A stretch of 64,000 nucleotides of DNA from Bordetella genomosp. 1 (GTDB lineage Bacteria; Pseudomonadota; Gammaproteobacteria; Burkholderiales; Burkholderiaceae_B), in the NCBI RefSeq assembly GCF_002261335.1, contig NZ_NEVL01000003.1:248001-312000 (forward strand), given 5' to 3'. Positions 44,363 to 52,604 of the stretch are shown piece after piece; position 1 is the first letter of the stretch; the number at the start of each line of letters is the position of its first letter. The notes beneath the pieces are model-generated. The model made no database searches and had not been told where the DNA came from. It saw only the letters and a list, made by a program, of their open reading frames with translations. A program made the translations under genes and the position numbers.

Positions 44363-45586
44363 ATGTCTCACGACGCTCCCACCGACGAATCGCTGGCCGG
44401 GCGCTTCCGCCCGATCTTCGCCCGCATCGCCGAAGGCGCGGCCGAACGCGACCTCAAGCGCGAGCTGGCCCACGAACCGATCCGCTGGCTGGCCGAGGCC
44501 GGCTTTGGCGCCGTGCGCGTGCCGCGCGCATTCGGCGGCCTGGGCGGCTCGGTGGAGCAGCACTACGACCTGTTGATCGAGCTGGCCGAGGCCGACTCCA
44601 ACCTGCCGCAGGCACTGCGCTCGCATTTCGGCTTCATCGAGCGGCTCTACGCCGAGGTCGATCCCGCCCGCCACGAGCCCTGGCTGCGCCGGATCGCGCA
44701 GGGCGCGATCTTCGGCAACGCCACCACCGAGCGCGGCGATCACGCCATCGGCCAGCTCGATACCGTGGTGCGCCAACACGCCGAGGGCTGGCACCTGAAC
44801 GGCGAGAAGTTCTACAGCACCGGCTCGCTGTATGCCGACTGGATCCAGGTGACGGCCCGGCGCGAGGGGCATCCGCCCACGCCGCAGGACCATCAGACCT
44901 TCGTCGTGGTGCCCGCCACGGCCGCCGGCGTGACGCGGGTGGACGACTGGACCGGCTTCGGCCAGCGGCTCTCGGCGTCCGGCACCACCCGCTTCGACAA
45001 CGTGGCGCTGGAGGAAGACCAGATCTTCTCGTACCGCCGCACGGGACCCACGCCCATGACGGCGGTGTTCCAGCTCACCCATCTCGCCACGCTGGCCGGC
45101 ATTGCGCGCGCCATCGTGCGCGACGCGGCGGCGTTCGTGCGGCCGCGCAAGCGCGTGTTCAGCCACGGCGCCGGCCAGGTGCCGGCCGAGGACCCGCTGG
45201 TGCAGCAGATCGTGGGCCAGCTCTCGGCCACCGCGTTCACCGCCACCGCATCGGTGCGGGCCGTGGCGCGCACGCTGGGCGCGGCCGACCGGGCGCGCCA
45301 GCGCGACGGCCAGTTGCCGGCCGACCTGCTCACGCAGGCCGAGCTCGAGACCGCGCAGGCGCAGGTGGGCGTGGTCGACGCGGTGCTGCAGGCCGGCACC
45401 CGCCTGTTCGACGTGGGCGGCGCCTCGGCGCTGCTGGAGGCGCGCGGGCTCGACCGCCACTGGCGCAACGCCCGCACGCTGGCCTCGCACAACCCCACGC
45501 CCTACAAGGCCCGCCTGCTCGGCGACCACGCCATCAACGGCACCGGCCCGGCGTTCTACTGGACCGTCGGCACGCGCGCCGCGTAA
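44363..45586 (+). CDS. SfnB/DszC-like acyl-CoA-dehydrogenase-fold flavoprotein
   Basis: A 407-residue flavoprotein of the acyl-CoA-dehydrogenase fold, in the organosulfur-oxidising branch. Motifs: LIELAEADSNLPQALRSHFGF, LNGEKFYSTGSLYADWI, VDDWTGFGQRLSASGTTRFDN and the C-terminal LDRHWRNARTLASHNPTPYKARLLGDH. It is paralogous in architecture to the flavoprotein at 17551. Lying between two luciferase-like monooxygenases, it probably performs an S-oxygenation or dehydrogenation step in a desulfurisation route. Substrate unknown. Confidence 0.85.
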   Translation: MSHDAPTDESLAGRFRPIFARIAEGAAERDLKRELAHEPIRWLAEAGFGAVRVPRAFGGLGGSVEQHYDLLIELAEADSNLPQALRSHFGFIERLYAEVDPARHEPWLRRIAQGAIFGNATTERGDHAIGQLDTVVRQHAEGWHLNGEKFYSTGSLYADWIQVTARREGHPPTPQDHQTFVVVPATAAGVTRVDDWTGFGQRLSASGTTRFDNVALEEDQIFSYRRTGPTPMTAVFQLTHLATLAGIARAIVRDAAAFVRPRKRVFSHGAGQVPAEDPLVQQIVGQLSATAFTATASVRAVARTLGAADRARQRDGQLPADLLTQAELETAQAQVGVVDAVLQAGTRLFDVGGASALLEARGLDRHWRNARTLASHNPTPYKARLLGDHAINGTGPAFYWTVGTRAA

Positions 45587-45594
45587 GGATTCCC

Positions 45595-46992
45595 ATGGCT
45601 GCAAAACCCCTGATCCTCAACGGCTTCATCATGAACGTGGTGGGCCACGTCTCGGCCGGCCTCTGGCGCCATCCGGCCGATCGCGCCACCGACTACACCG
45701 GGCTGGATTACTGGCTGCACATCGCGCGCCTGCTCGACGAGGCCGGCTTCGACTCGCTCTTCATCGCCGATGCGCTGGGTCAGCTCGACGTGTATCGCGG
45801 CAATGCCGAGACGGCGCTGCGCACGGCGGCCCAGACGCCGGTGAACGATCCGCTGCTGCTGGTGTCCGCCATCGCCGCCGCCACCCGCCATCTCAGCGTG
45901 GGCGTGACGGTGTCGACGACCTACGAGCATCCCTACCTGCTGGCGCGCAAGTTCACCACGCTGGACCACCTGACGCGTGGCCGCGTGGCCTGGAACGTGG
46001 TGACCTCGGTGCTGGAGTCGGCCGCGCGCAACCTGGGCCTGGACACGCAGATGGAGCACGATGAGCGCTACGACCGCGCCCAGGAGTTCCTCGACGTGAC
46101 CTACAAGCTGTGGGAGGGCTCCTGGGAGGACGGGGCGGTGCTGCGCGACCGCGAGCGCGGCGTGCACGTCGACCCGGCCCGGGTGCATCCCATCGGGCAC
46201 GCGGGCAAATACTTCCAGGTGCCGGGCGCGCACCTGAGCGAGCCCAGCGTGCAGCGCACGCCGGTGATCTTCCAGGCCGGCACCTCGCCGCGCGGGCGCG
46301 AGTTCGCGGCGCGCAATGCGGAGGTGGTGTTCCTGGGCGGCGCGCGTCCGGCCGACATCCGCGAAAGCGTGGACGCGATCCGGGCGCGCGCCGTGGCGCT
46401 GGGCCGCGCGCCCGACGCGATCCGCTTCATCACCGCCGTCACCGTCATCACGGCCGCCGGCAGCGCGGCGGCGCACGCGAAGTACGAGGACCTGCTGCGC
46501 TATACCGACGAGGACGCGGCGCTCACGCTGTTCTCGGCCTGGACCGGCGTCGACTGGTCGCGCTATCCACGCGACCATCCGCTCGAATACATCGAAACCA
46601 ATGCCGGCCGCTCGGCGCTGCGCAACTTCACGCGCATCGACGCCGACCGGCGCTGGACGGTCGGCGACGTCGCGCGCTACATCGGCATCGGCGGGCTGCA
46701 CCCGACCTTCGTGGGCGATCCCGTCGAGGTGAGCGACGCGCTGGAACGCTATGCCGACGAGGCCGGCGTGGACGGCTTCAACCTGGCGTATGCCGTGAGC
46801 CCCGGCACCTTCGAAGACTTCGTCACGCACGTGGTGCCCGAGCTGCGCCGCCGCGGCCGCCTGCGCGACGCGCCCGCGCGGCCGCTCACGCTGCGCGAAC
46901 GGCTCCAGGGCGAGGGCCAGCAGCGCCTGCGTGCCGATCACCCCGGCGCGCGCTTTCGCGAGCTGCGCCCGCAGCGCGAGGAGGCGGCATGA
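45595..46992 (+). CDS. Second NtaA/SnaA/DszA-family FMNH2-dependent monooxygenase
   Basis: A 465-residue luciferase-like monooxygenase, homologous to the enzyme at 42959 but clearly diverged. Landmarks: LLDEAGFDSLFIADALGQLDVYRG, TTLDHLTRGRVAWNVVTSVLESAARNLG, VTYKLWEGSWEDGAV and TPVIFQAGTSPRGREFAARNAE. Two such enzymes in one operon suggest successive oxygenations or different chain-length preferences. It starts eight bases after the flavoprotein gene and overlaps the next gene by ATGA. Confidence 0.9.
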   Translation: MAAKPLILNGFIMNVVGHVSAGLWRHPADRATDYTGLDYWLHIARLLDEAGFDSLFIADALGQLDVYRGNAETALRTAAQTPVNDPLLLVSAIAAATRHLSVGVTVSTTYEHPYLLARKFTTLDHLTRGRVAWNVVTSVLESAARNLGLDTQMEHDERYDRAQEFLDVTYKLWEGSWEDGAVLRDRERGVHVDPARVHPIGHAGKYFQVPGAHLSEPSVQRTPVIFQAGTSPRGREFAARNAEVVFLGGARPADIRESVDAIRARAVALGRAPDAIRFITAVTVITAAGSAAAHAKYEDLLRYTDEDAALTLFSAWTGVDWSRYPRDHPLEYIETNAGRSALRNFTRIDADRRWTVGDVARYIGIGGLHPTFVGDPVEVSDALERYADEAGVDGFNLAYAVSPGTFEDFVTHVVPELRRRGRLRDAPARPLTLRERLQGEGQQRLRADHPGARFRELRPQREEAA

Positions 46993-48122
46993 GCATCCAT
47001 CTGCATTGGTATCTGCCGACCAACGGCGACAGCCGCGGCATCACCGGCTCGGGCGACGACTCGCACCGCATCGCCGGCGTGGCGGGCGCGTTTCGCAAGC
47101 CCACGCTGGCCTACCTGAAGCAGGTGGCCGCCGCGGCCGAGAGTCTGGGTTTCGAGGCCGTGCTCACGCCCACCGGCACCTGGTGCGAAGACGCCTGGAT
47201 CGCCACGGCGGCGCTGTCGCAGCATGTCGAGCGGCTGAAGTTCCTGGTGGCGTTCCGCCCCGGCTTCATCTCGCCCACGCTGGCGGCGCACCAGGCGGCG
47301 ACGTTCCAGCGTCTCACCGACGGTCGTCTGTTGATCAACATCGTGACGGGCGGCGACGCGGTGGAGCAGCGCCGCTTCGGCGACCACGCGGATCACGGCC
47401 AGCGCTACGCGCGCACCGGCGAGTTCCTGGAGGTGTTCCGCGGCCTGGGCGCACGCGCCGGCACCGGCCAGCTGCTGGACTTCTCCGGCGAGCACTATCG
47501 CATCGAGGCCGCCCATCTCGATCCCGCCCCGGCCGGCGCGCCGCCGGTGTTCTTCGGCGGCGCCAGCCCGGCCGCCGAGCAGGTCGCGGCGCGCCATGCC
47601 GACGTGTACCTGGCCTGGGGCGAGCCGCCGCAACAGATCGCCGAACGCGTGTCCCGCATGCGCGCGCTGGCGCGCGAGCAGGGCCGCGAGCTGGCATTCG
47701 GCATCCGGCTGCACGTGATCAGCCGCGACACCGAGGCCGCCGCGTGGGCCGAGGCCGACCAGCTCATCGCCGGCATCGCGCCGGAGCGCATCGCCCAGGC
47801 CCAGTCGCTGTTCGGCCGCACCGAGTCCGTCGGGCAGCAGCGCATGACCGCGCTGGTGTCGGGCTGGGAAGCGGGCGCGGACGCCCGCAGGCTGGAGGTG
47901 GCGCCCAATCTCTGGGCCGGCTACGGGCTGGTGCGCGGCGGCGCCGGCACCGCGCTGGTGGGCAGCCACGCGCAGGTGGCCGATCGCATCGCCGAGTATC
48001 AGGCGCTCGGGCTCACGCACTTCATCCTGTCGGGGCAGCCCCACATCGAGGAGGCCTACTGGTTTGCCGAAGGCGCGGGCGCCGAGCTGCAACGGCGCGG
48101 CCTGTGGCGGCCCGCGCGCTGA
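46989..48122 (+). CDS. SsuD-like FMNH2-dependent alkanesulfonate monooxygenase
   Basis: A 377-residue enzyme strongly like SsuD: MSIHLHWYLPTNGDSRGI at the start, LTPTGTWCEDAWIATAAL, LLINIVTGGDAVEQRR, VFFGGASPAAEQVAARHADVYLAWGEPP and [21 protein letters not shown]. It is the terminal step expected for releasing sulfite from a sulfonate made by the upstream oxygenases. It is a paralogue of SsuD at 15548. It is the last gene of the plus-strand operon. Confidence 0.9.
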   Translation: MSIHLHWYLPTNGDSRGITGSGDDSHRIAGVAGAFRKPTLAYLKQVAAAAESLGFEAVLTPTGTWCEDAWIATAALSQHVERLKFLVAFRPGFISPTLAAHQAATFQRLTDGRLLINIVTGGDAVEQRRFGDHADHGQRYARTGEFLEVFRGLGARAGTGQLLDFSGEHYRIEAAHLDPAPAGAPPVFFGGASPAAEQVAARHADVYLAWGEPPQQIAERVSRMRALAREQGRELAFGIRLHVISRDTEAAAWAEADQLIAGIAPERIAQAQSLFGRTESVGQQRMTALVSGWEAGADARRLEVAPNLWAGYGLVRGGAGTALVGSHAQVADRIAEYQALGLTHFILSGQPHIEEAYWFAEGAGAELQRRGLWRPAR

Positions 48123-48185
48123 GCGCGCGGCGTTGCCCGACGCCCGAGGCGGTCCGTCGCGCGGCGGTGCCGTGGCGCGCGGCGC

Positions 48186-48962
48186 TCAGCCGACCGCGTG
48201 CGTGAGGTCTTCCACGTGCACGTGGCAGGCGTCGCCGTCGCTCAGGATGCGCGCCTGCACGCCGTAGGCCTCGCGCAGCCGCGGCGGCACGATCACCTCG
48301 CGCGGCGTGCCGCGCGCCACCAGCCGGCCGGCCTTGAGCAGCAGGGCGTGGTCGGTGTGATTGAGTGCCATGCCGAGATCGTGCAGCACGATCACCGTCA
48401 CCATGCCGCGCGCGCGTGTCTGCTGCGCCAGCAGCCGCATCACGTGGAATTGGTAGTTCAGGTCCAGCGCCGACAGCGGCTCGTCGAGCAGCAGCAGGCG
48501 CGGCGCGCGGATCAGCGCCTGCGCCAGGCCCGCCATCTGGCGTTGGCCGCCCGAGAGCTCGGCGAGCTCGCGATTGGCCAGCGCCGCGATGCCGAGCGAC
48601 TCGAGCAGGCCGATGGCCGGCGCCAGGTGGTCGGGCGCGCGCGAGGCGGTGAGCACGGCTTCCAGCACGGTCATGTGCACACCGGCGGGCAGCGCCTGCG
48701 GCATGTACATCGCGTGGCGGGCGCGCTCGGTCGGGCGTAGCCGGTCGAGCCGTTGCCCGCCCAGCCAGACCTCGCCCGCGGAGAGCGGCACGAGGCCGGC
48801 GAGTGCGCGCAGCAGGGTCGACTTGCCGCTGCCATTCGGCCCGATCAGCGCCGTGACGCTGCCCGCGGCCAGGCCCGCCGCGCTGATGCCGTGCAGCACC
48901 GGGCGGCGGCCGTAGCCGGCGCACAGCTCCGTGATCGAAAGCGCGGCGGGGGTCTGGCTCAT
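48186..48962 (-). CDS. FepC/FecE-type iron-complex ABC transporter ATPase
   Basis: A 258-residue ABC ATPase of the iron-siderophore/haem/cobalamin importer family. Walker A is GPNGSGKST (about residue 40), the family-typical YMPQALPAGVHMTVLEAVL follows, then signature LSGGQRQM and Walker [17 protein letters not shown]. The C-terminal stretch to DGDACHVHVEDLTH contains His/Cys residues. It is the last gene of a minus-strand operon (binding protein, permease, azurin, ATPase), starting seven bases after the azurin stop. Confidence 0.9.
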   Translation of the reverse strand: MSQTPAALSITELCAGYGRRPVLHGISAAGLAAGSVTALIGPNGSGKSTLLRALAGLVPLSAGEVWLGGQRLDRLRPTERARHAMYMPQALPAGVHMTVLEAVLTASRAPDHLAPAIGLLESLGIAALANRELAELSGGQRQMAGLAQALIRAPRLLLLDEPLSALDLNYQFHVMRLLAQQTRARGMVTVIVLHDLGMALNHTDHALLLKAGRLVARGTPREVIVPPRLREAYGVQARILSDGDACHVHVEDLTHAVG

Positions 48963-48969
48963 GACGGCA

Positions 48970-49470
48970 TCACTTCGCGGCGAGCGTGAGCGTGCCGCGC
49001 ATCATTTCGGCGTGCGCCGGGAACGAGCAGTAGTAGGTGTACGACTCGCCGGCCTTGAGACGGCTCACCGGGAAGGTGACCGTGGCGGTCTCGCCGCCGC
49101 CCAGCATCGGCGTCTTGGCCAGGATGCGCGCGTCGTTCGGCACCAGCCAGTCGCCCTGCGGGCCGGCGGCCATGCCGTCGAGCATGACGCGGTCGATGTC
49201 GGCCGTGGTGGTCAACACCCAGTTGTGGCCGGCGTTTTCCTTGCTGTTCTTGCCGGTGTGGATCAGGCGCACGGTGAAGTTCTGGCACGCGGCCGGGATC
49301 TCGATCCTGCTCGGCGAGAACTTCTTGCCGGGCTGGCCCTGGACGTCGACCGCGCAGTCGCGCACCACGGCGGGCGCGTCGTCGGCGGCGGCCGGGGCAT
49401 GGTCGTGGGCCTGGGCGGCTCCGGCGACCAACAGCAGGGGCAGGGCGAGCAGGGTGAAGCGGGACGTCAT
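48970..49470 (-). CDS. Azurin (type 1 copper protein)
   Basis: A 166-residue secreted cupredoxin. The Sec signal ends near residue 21 (VAGAAQA|HDH). The mature part aligns with azurin over its whole length: DCAVDVQG with disulfide Cys39/Cys62, HNWV, DGMAAG, YCSFPAHAEMMRGTLTL. Copper ligands His82, Cys148, His153 and axial Met157 are all present with normal spacing. A short His/Asp/Ala-rich linker precedes the fold. Azurin carries single electrons in the periplasm. It is unusual to find it between the permease and ATPase genes of an iron-complex importer, with gaps of 41 and 7 bases. Confidence 0.93.
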   Translation of the reverse strand: MTSRFTLLALPLLLVAGAAQAHDHAPAAADDAPAVVRDCAVDVQGQPGKKFSPSRIEIPAACQNFTVRLIHTGKNSKENAGHNWVLTTTADIDRVMLDGMAAGPQGDWLVPNDARILAKTPMLGGGETATVTFPVSRLKAGESYTYYCSFPAHAEMMRGTLTLAAK

Positions 49471-49511
49471 GGAGGTTCCTTGGACTACCGGTTGAGAAAG
49501 CGGGGCGTGGT

Positions 49512-50582
49512 TCAGCTTTTGCGCAGCGTGCGCACCACAATGGCCAGAAAGAAGGGGATCCCGACCAGCGAGGTCACGATGCCCACGGGGATCAGCGCGC
49601 CGGGCAGCAGCGTCTTGGATGCGATCGACGCGCCCGACAGGATCAGCGCGCCCGCCAGCGTGCTGCCGGGCAGGTAATAGCGGTGGTCCTCGCCCAGCAG
49701 CAGGCGCGCGATGTGCGGCGCCACCAGGCCCACGAAGCCGATGGTGCCGACGATCGAGACGGCCAGCGCCGTGAGCGCGCTCACGCGCAGCAGGCTCACC
49801 ATGCGCAGCCGCCTGAGGTCGACGCCCAGGCTGGCCGCGCGTTCCTCGCCCAGCCGCACGGCGGTCAGCTGCCACGCGTCGCGGTACGACCACGGCAGCA
49901 CCACGGCCAGCGCGAGCGCGAGCGCGGCGACACTGCCCCAACTGGCGCGGCCCAGGTTGCCCATGGTCCAGAACACGATGCCCTGCAACGCCTCTTCGGA
50001 GGCGATGAACTGCAGCAGCATGATGAGCGCCTGGAACGAATACACCAGCGCGATGCCGAACAGCACCACCCCGAGCGTCGAACCGCCGCGCCAGCGCGCC
50101 ACGCGCTCCAGCAGGGCCACGGCGAGCAGGGCGCTGGTGAACGCGGCCAGCGTCACGGTCCACGCGCCGGGGATGCCGGGCAGGCTGAGGTTGAGCGTGA
50201 TGGCGGCGGCCGCGCCGAATGCCGCGGCGGCCGACACGCCCAGCGTGAACGGACTGGCGAGCGGATTGTTGAGCAGGGTCTGCATCTCCGCGCCGCCCCA
50301 GCCCAGCGCCGCGCCCACCAGCACCGCCATCAGCGCGTAGGGCAGGCGGAAGTCCCACACGATCACGCGCGTGCCGGCGCTCGCCGCGTCGGGATGCAGC
50401 AGGGTGCGCAGCAGGTCCGCGGCGCCCAGGCCGGCGGGGCCGCTGGTCATGTCGGCCGCGAGGCAGGCCAGCAGCAGGGCGGCGAAGCCCAGCAGCCAGC
50501 AGCGGCGGCGTCGTTGCGCGCGCAAATGCACGCGCGCGATCTCCTGGGCCGGCGCGGCCAGGGTGGCGAGGGACGGCGTCAT
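49512..50582 (-). CDS. FecCD-family iron-complex ABC transporter permease
   Basis: A 356-residue permease of the BtuC/FecCD family with about ten transmembrane segments. Motifs: WDFRLPYALMAVLVGAALG, GAEMQTLLNNPLASPFTLGVSAAAAFGAA, GLVAPHIARLLLGEDHRYYLPGSTLAGAL and IPVGIVTSLVGIPFFLAIV. It starts 12 bases after the binding-protein stop. Only one permease gene is present, so it must homodimerise. Confidence 0.92.
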   Translation of the reverse strand: MTPSLATLAAPAQEIARVHLRAQRRRRCWLLGFAALLLACLAADMTSGPAGLGAADLLRTLLHPDAASAGTRVIVWDFRLPYALMAVLVGAALGWGGAEMQTLLNNPLASPFTLGVSAAAAFGAAAAITLNLSLPGIPGAWTVTLAAFTSALLAVALLERVARWRGGSTLGVVLFGIALVYSFQALIMLLQFIASEEALQGIVFWTMGNLGRASWGSVAALALALAVVLPWSYRDAWQLTAVRLGEERAASLGVDLRRLRMVSLLRVSALTALAVSIVGTIGFVGLVAPHIARLLLGEDHRYYLPGSTLAGALILSGASIASKTLLPGALIPVGIVTSLVGIPFFLAIVVRTLRKS

Positions 50583-50594
50583 GCGCAGCCCGGC

Positions 50595-51773
50595 TCAGCG
50601 GCCGGCCGGCGCGGCGCGGCGGGCGCCCGCCCGCGTGCCCGGGTCGGTCCAGTAGGTGCCGGCCACCGGCGCGCTCAGGAAGGTGCCGTAGAGCGTGCCC
50701 AGGTCGGCCTCGGGATCGATGCCGCGTGCACGCGCCGCCTCCGGATGCAGCCAGGTTGCCAGCGCCTCGAGCGCCAGGATGTTGTAGGGCGAGTTGTAGA
50801 ACGCGTGCCACAGGCCGTGCGCGCGGCCCGCTTGCACGGCGTCGAGCTGCTTGATGCCGGGGCGCGACAGCAGCACGTCCAGGCTCGCGGCCGCCGTCTC
50901 GGGCGCCACGCCGGGGCCCGCCAGCAGGCCGGGGCGGCCCGGCTCGCTGCGGCTGCCGGTGGCCACGTACACGTCGGGCTGGTGCGTGAGCAGGAATTCC
51001 AGGCTCACGTCGCCGATCGCGCCCGGCACCACGCCGCGCGCGATGTTCACGCCGCCCGCGGCTTCCACGAGATCGCCCAGGCTGCCGGTGCCGGTGGTGT
51101 GGCAGCACGGCGGCCACACGCCCGCCAGCATCTCCACGAACACGCGCGGCCGTTTGGCCTCGGGCACGGCGGCGGCCAGGTCCTGCACCGCCTTCAGCCG
51201 CCCGGAATAGAAGTCAACATAGGCCTGCGCCTCGGCCGGCCGGTCCACGGCCGCGCCCAGGATCTTCATGCTGGCCACGGTGTTCTGCACCGGGTGCTGC
51301 CGGAAGTCGATGAAGACCACCGGGATGCCGGCCGCCTGCAGGGCCGCCACCATCGGGCTGTTCTTGCCCGGGCCGTGGCCGGCCAGGCCGAAGATCGCGA
51401 CGTCGGGCTGCAGGTCCACGATGCGTTCGGGGCTCACGCTGTCTTCCGAGCTCTTGCCGATCAGCGGCACCTTGGCCGCGCGCGGATAGCTCGTGGTGAG
51501 CTGGGTCCAGGCATAAGGATCCTGCTGCTTGAGCTCGCCCTGCCAGCCCACGATGCGGGCGGTCGGGTCGGCACGGTCCAGCAGCGCCATGGCGAACACG
51601 AAGCGGCCTTCGCCCAGCAGGATGCGCTTGGGATGGTCGGGCACGTCCACCTGCCGGCCGGCGAGGTCGGTCACGGTGCGGGCGGCGGCGGCGCCGGGCA
51701 GCGCGAGGGCGAGCGCCAGCGTGGCGGCGGAGGCGGCCAGCAGGGCGCGCGGGCGGAGGATCGGGTTCGTCAT
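50595..51773 (-). CDS. Iron-siderophore-type ABC substrate-binding protein
   Basis: A 392-residue periplasmic binding protein of the TroA/FepB-like (Peripla_BP_2) type. The Sec signal ends near LPGAAAARTV (residue 31-32), with DLAGRQVDVPDHPKRILL at the start of the mature part, typical of iron-complex receptors. A central GVWPPCCHTTGTGSLGDLVEAAGG with a Cys-Cys pair is unusual and could contact metal. It lacks a lipobox. ATG 51773 places a normal signal at the N-terminus; an upstream in-frame start would add a polar stretch. A two-component system diverges 150 bases away. Confidence 0.87.
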   Translation of the reverse strand: MTNPILRPRALLAASAATLALALALPGAAAARTVTDLAGRQVDVPDHPKRILLGEGRFVFAMALLDRADPTARIVGWQGELKQQDPYAWTQLTTSYPRAAKVPLIGKSSEDSVSPERIVDLQPDVAIFGLAGHGPGKNSPMVAALQAAGIPVVFIDFRQHPVQNTVASMKILGAAVDRPAEAQAYVDFYSGRLKAVQDLAAAVPEAKRPRVFVEMLAGVWPPCCHTTGTGSLGDLVEAAGGVNIARGVVPGAIGDVSLEFLLTHQPDVYVATGSRSEPGRPGLLAGPGVAPETAAASLDVLLSRPGIKQLDAVQAGRAHGLWHAFYNSPYNILALEALATWLHPEAARARGIDPEADLGTLYGTFLSAPVAGTYWTDPGTRAGARRAAPAGR

Positions 51774-51923
51774 GGCGTGCGGAATCGGCGCGGCGGGTGA
51801 GGGGTTGGAACGCGAATGGTTCTTATTGAAACGAGAGTGTGCGTGGGTTAATGTCAACGCAACGTTAAGACCGCCCGCCCTACAATCCGCTCACCTCATT
51901 CTGCCGCCCGCCGCGCCGCCTGC

Positions 51924-52604
51924 ATGCGTATCCTGGTCATCGAAGACGATCCCGCCATCCTGTCCAACGTCGCCGCCTATCTCGGCCGGCGCGGCTATAT
52001 CGTGGATTGCGCCGAAGACGGCCGGCAGGGCTACAGCCTGGCCGCGAGCGGCGAGTTCGACCTGATCGTGCTCGACCTGATGTTGCCGCGCATGGACGGC
52101 TACGACCTGTGCCGGCGCCTGCGCACCGAGGCGCGCTGCGCCACCCCGGTCATCATGGTGACCGCGCGCGACACGCTCGATCACCGCCTCGAAGGTTTCG
52201 ACGCCGGCGCCGACGACTATCTGGTCAAGCCCTATGCGCTGGCCGAGCTGGCGGCACGCATCCACGCGCTGCTGCAACGCAGCCAGGGCAGGGTTGCCGC
52301 GACGGTGCTGCGGGTGGCCGATCTGCGCTGCGACACGGCCACCCTGGAGGTCTCGCGCAACGGCCGCCGCATCCGGCTCGCGCCCGCACCGCTGCGCGTC
52401 CTCACGCTGCTGATGCAGGCCAGCCCGGCGGTGGTGCACCGCAGCCGGCTGGAGGAGGCGCTGTGGCGCGATTCGCCGCCCGACAGCGACAGCCTGCGCA
52501 CCCACATCCACCAGATCCGCCACGCCGTCGACAAGGACGAGGCCGTGCCGCTGGTGCACACCGTACGCGGCATCGGCTATCAGTTGCGCGATGCGGCTGG
52601 CTAG
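51924..52604 (+). CDS. OmpR/PhoB-family response regulator
   Basis: A 226-residue regulator. The receiver domain has acidic pair EDD (7-9), phosphoacceptor Asp51 (IVLDLMLPRMDG) and Lys in LVKPYAL; the C-terminal winged helix (about 130-222) has the recognition region DSLRTHIHQIRHAVD and the wing VHTVRGIGYQLR. It overlaps the kinase gene by 14 bases. It diverges from the iron/azurin operon, so control of that operon in response to a metal or envelope signal is plausible (inference). Confidence 0.92.
   Translation: MRILVIEDDPAILSNVAAYLGRRGYIVDCAEDGRQGYSLAASGEFDLIVLDLMLPRMDGYDLCRRLRTEARCATPVIMVTARDTLDHRLEGFDAGADDYLVKPYALAELAARIHALLQRSQGRVAATVLRVADLRCDTATLEVSRNGRRIRLAPAPLRVLTLLMQASPAVVHRSRLEEALWRDSPPDSDSLRTHIHQIRHAVDKDEAVPLVHTVRGIGYQLRDAAG

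Noticed and set aside
41261-45604. A 1447-codon minus-strand open frame
   Set aside because: It lies antisense to well-supported transporter and monooxygenase genes. Long antisense frames without stops are expected at this GC content, and the translation is His/Arg/Gly/Ala-rich with no domain.
51774-51923. A Fur box between the iron-importer operon and the two-component system
   Set aside because: The spacer contains AT-rich stretches, but no 19-base sequence resembles the GATAATGATAATCATTATC consensus well enough.
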